Assembly: GCA_947653235.1 (NCBI GenBank)
Contig: CANTGH010000003.1
Location: 1-64,000 of the forward strand
From: an uncultured Clostridium sp.
Lineage (GTDB): Bacteria > Bacillota > Clostridia > TANB77 > CAG-508
DNA: 64,000 nucleotides
Reading direction: 5' to 3'
The position numbers and the translations under genes were made by a program. The notes under the pieces are model-generated. The model saw only the letters and a program-made list of their open reading frames with translations. It searched no databases and was not told the origin of the DNA. This document shows, piece after piece, positions 10,015 to 19,050 of the stretch; the first letter of the stretch is position 1, and each line of letters begins with the position of its first letter.

Positions 10015-10272
10015 TTAAGCATTAATTTTCTTTTCAATTTCTTCAAGTCCTTGCGCCATTTGATCTGGGCAGGAGGTCTTTCTAAGTCCACAAGGAATGC
10101 CTTTTAAACGTTTAATCGCTTCTTGGACCGTCATTCCAATTAAAAGATTCGTTAAACCAACTGTATTTCCAGCACATCCACCAATAATTTTAGCATTTCT
10201 AATAACCCCTTCTTCAATATCTACCATCATTTCTTGTGAACAAACACCTTGTGGCTTAAATCGATATTCCAT
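10015..10272 (-). CDS. TSCPD-domain protein (TIGR03905-type)
   Basis: Small conserved protein of 85 residues with the Cys pattern of the TSCPD family: GVCSQEMMVDIEEG, GGCAGNTVGL, CGLRKTSCPDQMAQGL. The same domain is found at the end of some ribonucleotide reductases, where it binds metal; the role of the stand-alone form is not known. The start at 10272 is chosen because AAAGGAGG lies just before it. It follows hslO closely and is probably cotranscribed. Confidence 0.85.
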   Translation of the reverse strand: MEYRFKPQGVCSQEMMVDIEEGVIRNAKIIGGCAGNTVGLTNLLIGMTVQEAIKRLKGIPCGLRKTSCPDQMAQGLEEIEKKINA

Positions 10273-10327
10273 TTTTTCTCCTCCTTTCGTTTCCTTTAGG
10301 TTATACATTTTTGTAAAATTCATTCTT

Positions 10328-11224
10328 TTATTGTGTCATTGTATTTTTTATTTCTTCTAATTCTTCTTTTGAAAAATGATATTCTTGGTTGCAAAAGTGA
10401 CATTTAGTATCTGCTTTTCCATCTTCTCGAAGAATATTTTCTAATTCTTGCTTTCCAATGCATGCTAGACCATCTGCAAATCTTTCTTTGGAACAATCGC
10501 ACTTAAATTCAATGGATAAATCATTGATTAAAAATAACGCATTTTCGTCTCCTGTAACAGTTCTCGCAATTTCTTCTAAACTCATTCCTTGTTCTAGCAT
10601 TTCACTAATTGGTGCTACATCCGCAATAGCTTTTTCTATTTTTGAAATTTCTTGTTCTGTCGCATCTGGCATCAACTGAAGCATATAACCACCACTTTTT
10701 TTAACACCATTTTGATCCACTAAAACCCCCAATGCTATAACCGTTGGCTTTTGTGAAGATTGGGCAAAATATTGTGTAAAATCTTCCGCAATCTCTCCTG
10801 AAACAAGTGGTACAATACCATTATAAGATTTTTCCGTAAACTCGTTTTCCTTAATGATGTTTAAAAATCCATCTGTTCCAACAGCTTGCCCAACTGCAAT
10901 TTTTCCCTTTGCATTGAGTGGTAACTCTACTGCAGGATTTTGTGTATAAATTTTTATAAGCGATTGACTATTTTCTCTTTTTACAACAGTAACGATCGAG
11001 CCAACAGGACCTTTTCCATTGATTTGAATCGTAATGCTATCTTCTTTTTCTTTAATTTCAGTTAAACCCATCATTCCTGAAATTGTTGCTACTCTGCCTA
11101 GTACAGCAGTTGTCGTTGGTGTCAAATTTTGCAGGTTTCGAATTTTTTCGATTAATTCTGTCGTTTCTGCTACAATGATACTAACTTTTCCTTCCCATGC
11201 CAATCCTTTTATGGTTCTGTCCAT
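10328..11224 (-). CDS. hslO: redox-regulated chaperone Hsp33
   Basis: Cytoplasmic holdase activated by oxidation. 298 residues. The N-terminal domain has RVATISGMMGLTEIKEKEDS and GPVGSIV, and the C-terminal redox switch has the zinc ligands CDC and CHFC (FKCDCSKERF, then KCHFCNQEY). Length and order are normal for the family. It is followed within 60 bases by the TSCPD gene on the same strand. Confidence 0.95.
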   Translation of the reverse strand: MDRTIKGLAWEGKVSIIVAETTELIEKIRNLQNLTPTTTAVLGRVATISGMMGLTEIKEKEDSITIQINGKGPVGSIVTVVKRENSQSLIKIYTQNPAVELPLNAKGKIAVGQAVGTDGFLNIIKENEFTEKSYNGIVPLVSGEIAEDFTQYFAQSSQKPTVIALGVLVDQNGVKKSGGYMLQLMPDATEQEISKIEKAIADVAPISEMLEQGMSLEEIARTVTGDENALFLINDLSIEFKCDCSKERFADGLACIGKQELENILREDGKADTKCHFCNQEYHFSKEELEEIKNTMTQ

Positions 11225-11240
11225 CTTTCAATTCCTTTCT

Positions 11241-11543
11241 TTATTGATTAAATGCATTTTTTACAGTTTTGTAACTGTTCATTAGTAAAGTATATTTGAT
11301 ATTTTCTGGAATATTTTCATCATACATTGTATGTGTAATCGGAACAGTATAAGCCGAATAACGTGGCATAAATAATCTGGTTTTTATGATATAATCAATC
11401 AGGCAATCACCTTCTTTTAGTGCAATTTCGTGTCTTTGTAAAAAATCTCTTAGTAAACAGGTATATTCCTTGTGAAAATAATTCAATATGGTTGTATATT
11501 CTTGAGTTTCCATTACTCCTATTTTCTCTTGTTTTTCTAACAT
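11241..11543 (-). CDS. hypothetical protein, about 100 residues
   Basis: A soluble, acidic protein of 100 residues starting after GAGGTAAAA, immediately upstream of hslO on the same strand. No recognised domain, signal peptide or membrane segment. The composition and the good ribosome site support a real gene. The spacing of 17 bases suggests cotranscription with hslO. Confidence 0.65.
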   Translation of the reverse strand: MLEKQEKIGVMETQEYTTILNYFHKEYTCLLRDFLQRHEIALKEGDCLIDYIIKTRLFMPRYSAYTVPITHTMYDENIPENIKYTLLMNSYKTVKNAFNQ

Positions 11544-11612
11544 TTTTACCTCATTATTAGTATGATTTTTTATTTATTTTATACTATATCTCATCATTTA
11601 GCAAGTATATTT

Positions 11613-11643
11613 TAAAAAAACGTACAAAATAATTTTGTACGTT
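11613..11643 (-). terminator. terminator after the membrane-anchored protein gene
   Basis: Perfect inverted repeat aaacgtacaaaat / attttgtacgttt, with A and T runs on both sides, 12 bases beyond the stop of the gene at 11655. Confidence 0.85.
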
Positions 11644-11654
11644 TCCAGCTTTGA

Positions 11655-13370
11655 TTAAGCATCTATTTGAATTTTCAAAAATGGTTCTAATTCTTTATCA
11701 TTAATTAAATTCGAGTTTTCGACTTCAACAGTATATACATATTCCGAATCAATTTCCTTTGCAATATAAATATCTTCATATTTCTCAGATTGACCTTCCC
11801 ATAATTCATATTCATAAGATAACGTTATCTTGGAAAATGAATTGCCATCAATATTTATTTTTTCTACATCTGATACTTTGATATCATGATATTCTTCCTC
11901 TTGTTCATAATATTGAGCTTTTTCTTTAATTTCCTGAACATATTCATCTAATGTACTATATTCAATCGATACATCTGCTTCTATTGTTTCATCGCCTAAT
12001 TTCTTTTCAAATAATTTATAATGTTCACTATCCGATGCATAAACTTCAAATCCTTCTGGAATTGCGAATTGTACTTTTTTTCCTTCATATGTCTCTACTA
12101 TATTATCGGGCAAATTACTCGTTGTTTTTTTGGTTTCAAAAGAGTCTTGTGTTGCTCCTGACAAATCTTCCATACTACCAGATACTTGATTTACTATTTC
12201 ATATAGCTTACTTCCCATAAAATTGGTATACAATTCCATAATATCCTTGTTTGTCAATTCTTCCAACTTAATAAGATTATTCATAGGAAAATCACTCAAT
12301 TCTTCATTGTAAACAACGTCGGCTGCTACTTTTAGCGTAAATCTTGTTCCTTCTGCTTCTGCCGTTGTTTCGACATCAAATTCGTCATCTGTAATATGAG
12401 ATTTTACAGTTCCTTCCATTACTTTTTCATCATTTGCTAAAAATTGATAAGCATATTCTTCTTCTGCCGTTTTGGTTGCTTCAATACTAACTTTTTCATC
12501 ATTTTCTGTCACGATAAAATCAACTCTTTTATTCTTTGGCACAATTCCATTGGTATACAAAACAATTTCAAAATAAGTATCGTCTGGAATTTCAGCTTCT
12601 TTTACCATATCCATAATCTCTTTTAAACCATCTTTTATCTCATCGGCATCTTTAAAACAATCTATAAAATCATCATTCTGAGATAAATTGGTGCAAACTT
12701 TTTCAACTGAGTCTTTTAATTCTTTCCCTGACATCTTAAAAGTATTCTTATTAACTTTTTCACCATCCAAACTTACTTTTTCAGAAGCAAAATAATTACT
12801 ATTTAATTGATTCTTCACTTCTTTTTTCAAAATAGATTCTGCTTTTTTAGCATTGACAAATTGCATGAAAGTCAATGTTTCTGTCATGTTACTATCAGTT
12901 TGAGTTAATCCATCTGAAATATCCATTTCAATTGTCTTACTAAAAAATTCTCCCAAATTCACATAAGCTTTTTCATCCGTTACTTTTGCTTCTGCATCGA
13001 TTAATTCTTCTCCTGCTTTAACTAATTTTAAACCATATAATTCTTCTTGCGAACGATTATCAATTTCGAAGTTAATAGAAGCTTTAGTATTGTTTAGTAA
13101 ATCAGTAGTTTCCTCGGCTACTAAACTACCTTCCATATTGATTTCAAAATCCATGTTCATTTTCATCGTATCATAACTATCGGCTTGCTCAAAAGTCAAC
13201 ATTTGGTCAATTTGTTTTTTAAAAATAGCCTCTGCGTTATTACTTCTTGCCATAACAGCTACTGCCAAAATAAGAACAAAAATCACAGCAATCACAATAG
13301 CAAATATCACTTTTGACTGATTTGCTTTTGTTTTTCCATCATGAATTGGCTCAAATTTTTCTGTCTCCAT
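11655..13370 (-). CDS. membrane-anchored extracellular protein of unknown function
   Basis: 571 residues. About 20 charged residues lie inside the cell, then one transmembrane segment (VIFAIVIAVIFVLILAVAVM, about residues 21-42), then a long acidic extracellular part rich in Lys, Glu, Asp and Thr. It has no Cys-rich or enzyme motif that I recognise. The overall form resembles substrate-independent surface proteins of Clostridia that carry a lipoprotein-like beta domain. A terminator follows, and the next gene upstream is divergent, so it is probably monocistronic. Confidence 0.7.
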   Translation of the reverse strand: METEKFEPIHDGKTKANQSKVIFAIVIAVIFVLILAVAVMARSNNAEAIFKKQIDQMLTFEQADSYDTMKMNMDFEINMEGSLVAEETTDLLNNTKASINFEIDNRSQEELYGLKLVKAGEELIDAEAKVTDEKAYVNLGEFFSKTIEMDISDGLTQTDSNMTETLTFMQFVNAKKAESILKKEVKNQLNSNYFASEKVSLDGEKVNKNTFKMSGKELKDSVEKVCTNLSQNDDFIDCFKDADEIKDGLKEIMDMVKEAEIPDDTYFEIVLYTNGIVPKNKRVDFIVTENDEKVSIEATKTAEEEYAYQFLANDEKVMEGTVKSHITDDEFDVETTAEAEGTRFTLKVAADVVYNEELSDFPMNNLIKLEELTNKDIMELYTNFMGSKLYEIVNQVSGSMEDLSGATQDSFETKKTTSNLPDNIVETYEGKKVQFAIPEGFEVYASDSEHYKLFEKKLGDETIEADVSIEYSTLDEYVQEIKEKAQYYEQEEEYHDIKVSDVEKINIDGNSFSKITLSYEYELWEGQSEKYEDIYIAKEIDSEYVYTVEVENSNLINDKELEPFLKIQIDA

Positions 13371-13491
13371 ATAAAAATTCCCCCTTTTTTATTTTATAAA
13401 TTGGTTATATTATATTCTAACCAATTTGTCAAGTTTCACCTATTTTCTCATTTCTACATATGATAAAGAAAAAAAGAAAGGATTTTTTTAT

Positions 13492-14768
13492 ATGGTTATT
13501 TTACGTTTAAATTCTACAGGACCTTATGTAGATCTTTTACAAAGTACACTAAAAAAATTAGGTTTTTACAGTGGGAGCATTGATGGAAACTTTGGAACAC
13601 AAACAGAAAATGCAGTGAAAAACTTCCAAAGAAACTTCGGCTTGTCAAGTGACGGAATTGTTGGCAACAACACTTGGGACGCTCTTTTTCCCTACATCAA
13701 TGGTTATACAAACTACACCGTCAGAAGTGGTGATACCTTTACTACAATTGCCAGAAACTTTTCTACTACAGTTGACAGTATCATTTATGCCAATCCAGAT
13801 GTTGATTCTGAAAATTTGCAAATTGGACAACAAATCATTGTTCCATTTGGCAACGTTGTTCCGACAAATATTCGTTATCCTTCGGACTTTATGGAAATGA
13901 ATCTATCTGCTTTGAAAACAATCTATCCATTTTTGGAAATTTCGTTAATTGGCATAAGTGTACTTGGAAAAAATATTCCAGTTGTTAAATTTGGGAATGG
14001 TTCAAAAGAAGTATTTTATTGTGCTTCTACTCATCGGAAATGAATGGATTACAACTCCCCTCCTAATGAAATTTTTAGAAAATTTATCTAAAAGCTATGT
14101 CAATCGGAATGCCAATTTATGGAAAAGACCCTCGAGAATTATTTTCAGAAGTTTCACTCTATTTAGTACCTATGGTAAATCCAGATGGGGTAGATTTAGT
14201 AACTGGACTAATTAGTGAAGATTCTCGTGCTTATCAATTTGCTCAAGCAATTGCCAATAATTTTCCAGATATTCCATTTCCAAGTGGATGGAAAGCAAAT
14301 ATTGAAGGAATTGACTTAAACCTACAATTCCCTGCAGGCTGGGAGCAAGCTAAAGAAATCAAATACGCACAAGGTTTCGATCAACCAGCACCACGTGATT
14401 TTGTCGGCTTTGGTCCACTAACTGCTCCAGAAGCCGTCGCTTTATACAATTTCACATTACGCCATAATTTTACTTTAATGATTACTTATCACACACAAGG
14501 TCGTGTCATTTACTACAAATATCAAGATATCACACCACCTAATTCAACCCAAATCGCAAATCTTTTTGCACAAGTTTCAGGCTACACAGTAGAAGAAGTT
14601 CCAACTAATTCTAGTTTTGCTGGCTACAAAGATTGGTTTGTTTATTATTATAATCGCCCTGGTTTTACCATTGAAGTTGGGCTTGGCACCAATCCTATTC
14701 CGATTTCCCAATTTGACGGAATTTATCGTGAAAACTTAGGAATTCTCGTTTTGGGAATGCTACAATAA
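13492..14768 (+). CDS. LysM/peptidoglycan-binding M14 gamma-D-glutamyl-DAP peptidase, two CGG shift sites
   Basis: Predicted zinc carboxypeptidase that cleaves gamma-D-Glu-meso-DAP bonds in peptidoglycan peptides (ENP1 family). Domain order: peptidoglycan-binding domain 1 (residues 5-65, [19 protein letters not shown]), LysM (75-120, [16 protein letters not shown]), then the M14 domain. It is written in three frames, with extra C at 14035 and 14105, each before a GGA glycine codon. Removing both gives 424 residues, the usual family length, and restores the zinc motif HGNEW as well as [13 protein letters not shown]. Later catalytic parts are intact ([21 protein letters not shown]). The start at 13492 follows AAAGGA. 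No signal peptide is seen. Confidence 0.8.
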
Positions 14769-14778
14769 AAATTTTAAA

Positions 14779-14812
14779 AAAAGTAGTATTTTTGCAATCA
14801 AAATACTACTTT
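14779..14812. terminator. bidirectional terminator between M14 peptidase and MATE genes
   Basis: aaagtagtattttt / aaaatactacttt inverted repeat with A and T runs, placed between two converging genes. Confidence 0.85.
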
Positions 14813-14814
14813 TT

Positions 14815-16152
14815 TTACACTATCTCAACTTCCCTTTTCCATCTATTTGAAAAATAATAACCCGTGCAAAAAATAATATTGGTTATATACCATCCCAAAA
14901 TACTTATCCCCAATGCCATCAAAGGTGCACTATAATAGTATTGAACACTAAGTAGTATCACAACTTCTACCAAACTAGCAATCAATAATGCTATAAAAGA
15001 AAAAGCTGTATTTCCTGTTCCTAATACAAATCCCATCATGGTTTGACATAGCGGTATTAATACAAATGCAATTCCTACTATACTTAAATAATCAATAGAT
15101 GTTTCAATCACTTCTTGACTTGTTGTAAATATGGAACAAAACCATTCTGAACCAAATATAAGAAAAACTGCAATAAACATAGTAGGTACTAACATTATTT
15201 TTAGCCCATTTTTCATCACTCCATCGATACTTTCTAGTGCACACTTGCCTATAAACTGTGCAACTACTACTGTCATCATGCTTTTTATACTTGAACCTAA
15301 TATATAAAAAACATTTTGCAATTTGCTGACAATTCCATAACTGCTACTTCCTACTACTCCTAACGAATTTGACAAATACACTTCAAGCATAATCGTAAAT
15401 ATAGTAGAAAGTTCTGCAAACAACATTGGAAATCCTAGTTTAAACACTTCCTTTAGAAAATTCCTTTTTAATTTTATAAACTTTTTGTTAAATTGAAGTA
15501 ATTTAAATTTCTTATTCACATAGATAAAACTAATTATTAATTCAAACACCATAGCTACAGCACTTGCAATGGCTGCTCCAACAATCCCAAAACCCATTAA
15601 AATAAAAATTGGATCTAAAATAATATTAATCATATTAGTAGTAACAAGTAAAATGAGTGGTACTTTGCTATTTCCAGTCGCACGAATTGATTCTATAATT
15701 GTATAAGCAAAGAAATTAAATATGTAACCAATTAAATAAACAATTAAATACTGTTTTGAAATAACTATAATTTCTTTTGGTGCATTTAATAAGTTAAGCC
15801 AAAAATTAATTGTAATCACTAAAATTCCACTTGTGACTAAGCCTAATGAAATCGCTACAATATATAATGGTGTCATTATCTGATTTATTTCTTCTCGTTT
15901 TGTACTAGCATATCTTTGTGCTACCATAACTGACGCTGTAACAGAAATAGCCGATAACACTGACGACGCCACTAATGTTATCGGCCAACAATTGGTAACA
16001 GCTGCCATTCCTTCATCTCCAACTAACCTTCCTACCCAAATTCCATCTACAATATTGTACATAGAATTTAATAAATTTGTTATTAAAAGAGGGATACAAA
16101 ACTTTATCATATTGGCTAATACATTTCCTTGTGTCAGATCTTTTCTTTTCAT
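14815..16152 (-). CDS. MATE family efflux transporter
   Basis: 445-residue inner-membrane protein with about twelve hydrophobic segments and a pseudo-twofold repeat. It starts MKRKDLTQGNVLANMIKFC and has the MATE pattern YNIVDGIWVGRLVGDEGMAA near the end of helix 1. It is expected to export drugs or toxic cations with Na+ or H+ counterflow; the substrate is unknown. It is converging with the peptidase gene and downstream of tRNA-Ser. Full length. Confidence 0.93.
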   Translation of the reverse strand: MKRKDLTQGNVLANMIKFCIPLLITNLLNSMYNIVDGIWVGRLVGDEGMAAVTNCWPITLVASSVLSAISVTASVMVAQRYASTKREEINQIMTPLYIVAISLGLVTSGILVITINFWLNLLNAPKEIIVISKQYLIVYLIGYIFNFFAYTIIESIRATGNSKVPLILLVTTNMINIILDPIFILMGFGIVGAAIASAVAMVFELIISFIYVNKKFKLLQFNKKFIKLKRNFLKEVFKLGFPMLFAELSTIFTIMLEVYLSNSLGVVGSSSYGIVSKLQNVFYILGSSIKSMMTVVVAQFIGKCALESIDGVMKNGLKIMLVPTMFIAVFLIFGSEWFCSIFTTSQEVIETSIDYLSIVGIAFVLIPLCQTMMGFVLGTGNTAFSFIALLIASLVEVVILLSVQYYYSAPLMALGISILGWYITNIIFCTGYYFSNRWKREVEIV

Positions 16153-16218
16153 TGCAATCCATCCTTCATTAATCGCTAATGATTTTCAACTTTCACTTTC
16201 CTTATACTTTAAAAAAAA

Positions 16219-16310
16219 TGGCGGAGTGAGTGGGATTCGAACCCACGGGCCCTTATGCAGGACTACTACAGTTCCAGTGTAGCTCGTTATGACCACTTCG
16301 ATATCACTCC
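16219..16310 (-). tRNA. tRNA-Ser (anticodon GGA)
   Basis: A 92-base type II tRNA with a long variable arm. The acceptor stem GGAGTGA/TCACTCC pairs completely, the T loop TTCGAAT is present, the anticodon loop CTGGAAC gives GGA, and G73 plus an encoded CCA follow. Confidence 0.95.
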
Positions 16311-16631
16311 ATTACTTGTTATTATATCGCATATTTTTCCATTTGTCTATATAAAATTACATTTTTCTAATTCAAATTTATCCTATGCCTTAAAAACGCT
16401 CTAAAGGCCTTTTAAACAAATTTATCCCTCTCTTAATGATTTATGTATGCTCACCAAATAAAAATGCCATATTCAGCCTTCTAGCGCTTCCTCAAAAAAA
16501 CTTTTTTCTCATACTTATCTCTTTTATAGCCCTTAAACGCACAAAAAAGTGCTTTTCCTCGATTTTATTGCAATTTTAGTCATTTTTGTCCAAATTTTAA
16601 AAAAAGTCGCTTAAAATTGATTTTTAGAACT
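16311..16631. other. AT-rich intergenic stretch
   Basis: About 320 bases between tRNA-Ser and the end of the SEDS gene. No ORF with a plausible start was seen. It should hold the promoter of the tRNA and the terminator of the SEDS gene, but neither stands out clearly. Confidence 0.5.
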
Positions 16632-18002
16632 TTAAAAAAGTGCCTTTTTATTTTCATTACTTTGCAAATCCGAACTTTTTATAATATCTTTTCTGCGATA
16701 TACAGACAAAACCAATGCCAAACATACCATATTAATCACTAAATTTGTATTTCCATACGAAATAAAAGGTATATTAAAATCTGATTTTATCCCCAAATTT
16801 AAATTCATTAGTAAATTGAAAATACTCTGTAAGATAAACAAACTTGAAATGCCTACAATCACCAATTTTCCATACATATCCTTTATTTTCACAGCATTGA
16901 TAATTAGTTTCACACTAAATGTCACAATCGCAATTAGCATAACAATTGCTACTATCCATCCATAATGTGCCAAAATGGAAAGAAATGCAAAATTCGTTCC
17001 TTCATCAAACACTTCTAAAGTATTGCTCATATCTCCTGCTTCACCAAATAAATTGGCAGAATTTAAAATTAATTTTTGATTTATACCAATCCACCCACCT
17101 CCTGCTGGATCTTTTTCTGGTGAAAACGCAACAATAAATCGTTGCACTGGTATATCGTCAATCCATAAAAAAACAATTAATAATCCAATCAAAAAAGTTA
17201 TTCCCCATAATTTCACTATTTTTTTAATTCTATTTTCCTTCTCTTCAGCCAATTTTGCCGTTGTTATCATTAAATATACAATTCCTAAAACAACTGCAGA
17301 AGTTATGGTTGAGACTAGGAGTAACGCATATAATGAAATAGCAGTCAAAATAATTACTTTCAAAATATCAATTGAAATAATAATTTCCTTTTTCAAAACT
17401 CTAATTTTCCCTTGCTGACCTTTATTTACATTTTGTATAAAACCAATAAAAGCCAATATATAAAATGGAACTGCTAACACTGGTATTGCAATACTAATTC
17501 CACCAAGGCTCATCCAACTCTTTTTTCCATTTAACGATGCACCAAAATTAAAGGTCAAAACAATTAGCAATGTTGCTATCAAATACAGCATTTTCGGAGA
17601 CTTAAATAGTTTTCTATAATCCATAAAATACACACCAACACTCATAAATATTCCTAAACATACAGCACCTGCATATCTTAAAAATATCCCATTTATTGCA
17701 TCTGTGGTTTTTGCTTTTATCCATAAAATTACTCCACCAAAACACATTAAAACGAATGTATTCATCAATAGTTTCCAATCAAGCTTCGGTCGATGAATTT
17801 GATTCAATTTCTTGCCAATTTCTTCCGCATTTCCCATTTGTTTGGTAGCTTCTTCTTCTGCTTCTTTTTCTTGCATGCCTTCTAATACGAAATTTTCCTT
17901 TGCCTCTAATAGATGATTTTCCATTTCTTCTGCTATTTCTTTGTGAATTGGCTGATATTTAATTTGTTCACACATACGGCTTAAAAATTCTTTAATTTGC
18001 AA
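16632..18002 (-). CDS. HAAS-SEDS fusion, FtsW/RodA-like membrane protein
   Basis: SEDS proteins are glycan polymerases of peptidoglycan synthesis. Here residues 1-75 form a HAAS/permease-prefix-like domain (HKEIAEEMENHLLEAKENFV, then EEATKQMGNAEEIGKKL), then about ten membrane helices of the FtsW/RodA/SpoVE type follow (FGASLNGKKSWMSLGGISI, and FNIPFISYGNTNLVINM near the end). In canonical RodA the loop holds a catalytic Asp in a TDF-like motif; here it reads DEGTNFAF, with Asn. A PadR regulator gene overlaps the 5' end, the usual partner of HAAS proteins. TTG at 18000-18002 is the better start because the GGAGG overlaps the upstream GTG. Confidence 0.8.
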   Translation of the reverse strand: MQIKEFLSRMCEQIKYQPIHKEIAEEMENHLLEAKENFVLEGMQEKEAEEEATKQMGNAEEIGKKLNQIHRPKLDWKLLMNTFVLMCFGGVILWIKAKTTDAINGIFLRYAGAVCLGIFMSVGVYFMDYRKLFKSPKMLYLIATLLIVLTFNFGASLNGKKSWMSLGGISIAIPVLAVPFYILAFIGFIQNVNKGQQGKIRVLKKEIIISIDILKVIILTAISLYALLLVSTITSAVVLGIVYLMITTAKLAEEKENRIKKIVKLWGITFLIGLLIVFLWIDDIPVQRFIVAFSPEKDPAGGGWIGINQKLILNSANLFGEAGDMSNTLEVFDEGTNFAFLSILAHYGWIVAIVMLIAIVTFSVKLIINAVKIKDMYGKLVIVGISSLFILQSIFNLLMNLNLGIKSDFNIPFISYGNTNLVINMVCLALVLSVYRRKDIIKSSDLQSNENKKALF

Positions 18003-18330
18003 AACAAGCACCTCCTATTACTTTATCCATCCCATTTCTAAAAATTTTCCATTCTTCCTTTTGTGCTTTCAAATACTTTCTCCCTTCTTTTGTAATCGTA
18101 TAATATTTTCTTTTTTTGGCTGTAGACTCATCCCAATAAGAATCAATTAATCCATTTTCTTCCAAGGAATGTAAAATCGGATATAACGTTCCTTCTTTTA
18201 ACTCAAAGACAGCTTCTGACCTTGCTTTTAAGTCCTTAATCATTTCATAACCGTACATGTTTTCCGTCTCTAATAGTCGCAAAACAAGCATTGTTGTACT
18301 TCCCTTTAATAATTCTTTGTTAATTTTCAT
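17992..18330 (-). CDS. PadR-family transcriptional regulator
   Basis: 112-residue winged helix-turn-helix repressor: LLKGSTTMLVLRLLETENMY, YEMIKDLKARSE, ELKEGTLYPILHSLEENGLI. The motif GTLYPxLxxLE is typical. The 3' end overlaps the SEDS gene, so the two are one transcript; the palindromic sites upstream suggest it controls itself and its partner. Start preceded by GGGGG-rich sequence. Confidence 0.92.
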   Translation of the reverse strand: MKINKELLKGSTTMLVLRLLETENMYGYEMIKDLKARSEAVFELKEGTLYPILHSLEENGLIDSYWDESTAKKRKYYTITKEGRKYLKAQKEEWKIFRNGMDKVIGGACFAN

Positions 18331-18346
18331 GTTTACCCCCTTTTTT

Positions 18347-18397
18347 ATACCTTGTATATCAAGGTATTTTTATGCATTGTATATCTAGGTATACAAA
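18347..18397. promoter_or_regulatory. paired palindromes upstream of padR, probable PadR operators
   Basis: Two palindromes lie in tandem: ataccttgtatatcaaggt (18347-18365, continuing to at) and ttgtatatctaggtatacaa (18378-18397). They share the ttgtatatc...ggtat core and overlap where the padR promoter should be, as expected for an autoregulatory PadR site. Confidence 0.7.
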
Positions 18398-18417
18398 AAG
18401 TCAAGTCTTTTCACAAA

Positions 18418-18448
18418 AAAAATGATAGATTTTTTAAAATCTATCATT
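18418..18448 (-). terminator. terminator at the end of the VanZ-like gene
   Basis: aaaatgatagatttt / aaaatctatcatttt inverted repeat that overlaps the last codons and runs into T's on the minus strand. Confidence 0.75.
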
Positions 18449-18941
18449 TTTGTATCATCTTGTAAAGAATTAAAATAAAAACACTTAAAATTCCAGCTAT
18501 AATCTCAGCCACATTTTTGGCTTTTTCTTCCTCTTGAATTTTACACATTATCATACTATATCCAACAATTCCAAGAAAACCACCAAACGTATTTAAGATA
18601 ATATCATCAATATCGCCTACTCCCATTTTGAAAATCGTTTGTATCATCTCAACTGCCAAACTGGTGAGAAACACCCAAAAAACAGCCTTTTTTTTACCTT
18701 GTCCATATAAAACCAAATAAATTCCCAATGGTACAAATAAAAGAATATTGCCAAACAAATTACTAACCGTAAAAATATGAATATCTCTTAATAAAAAATT
18801 ACTAATGGTAGCAAATGGAAGTAATTTTATCATTCTAGTTGTGTGTCTGGAACGAAATAATATCATAAATAAAACAACTAAATAGAAAATAAAAATACAA
18901 TAACGTAAAATATTATATAGAAATTGACGTTTTTTTTTCAT
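18444..18941 (-). CDS. VanZ-like membrane protein
   Basis: 165 residues with about five membrane helices. It carries the VanZ-family pattern: RSRHTTRMIKLLPFATI, FGNILLFVPLGIYLVL, LAVEMIQTIFKMGVGDIDDI and NTFGGFLGIVGY. In glycopeptide-resistance clusters VanZ gives low-level teicoplanin resistance, but most chromosomal relatives have no known role. Single gene with its own terminator. Confidence 0.88.
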   Translation of the reverse strand: MKKKRQFLYNILRYCIFIFYLVVLFMILFRSRHTTRMIKLLPFATISNFLLRDIHIFTVSNLFGNILLFVPLGIYLVLYGQGKKKAVFWVFLTSLAVEMIQTIFKMGVGDIDDIILNTFGGFLGIVGYSMIMCKIQEEEKAKNVAEIIAGILSVFILILYKMIQK

Positions 18942-19050
18942 TCCTTCCCTCTTTTCTTATATTAAGTTTGTAATTTTATAATTTTTTTGATTTTACCATA
19001 AAAAAGCTTTTTTAGCAAGATTTCCATAAAATTTAAAGAGAATTTCTTTT

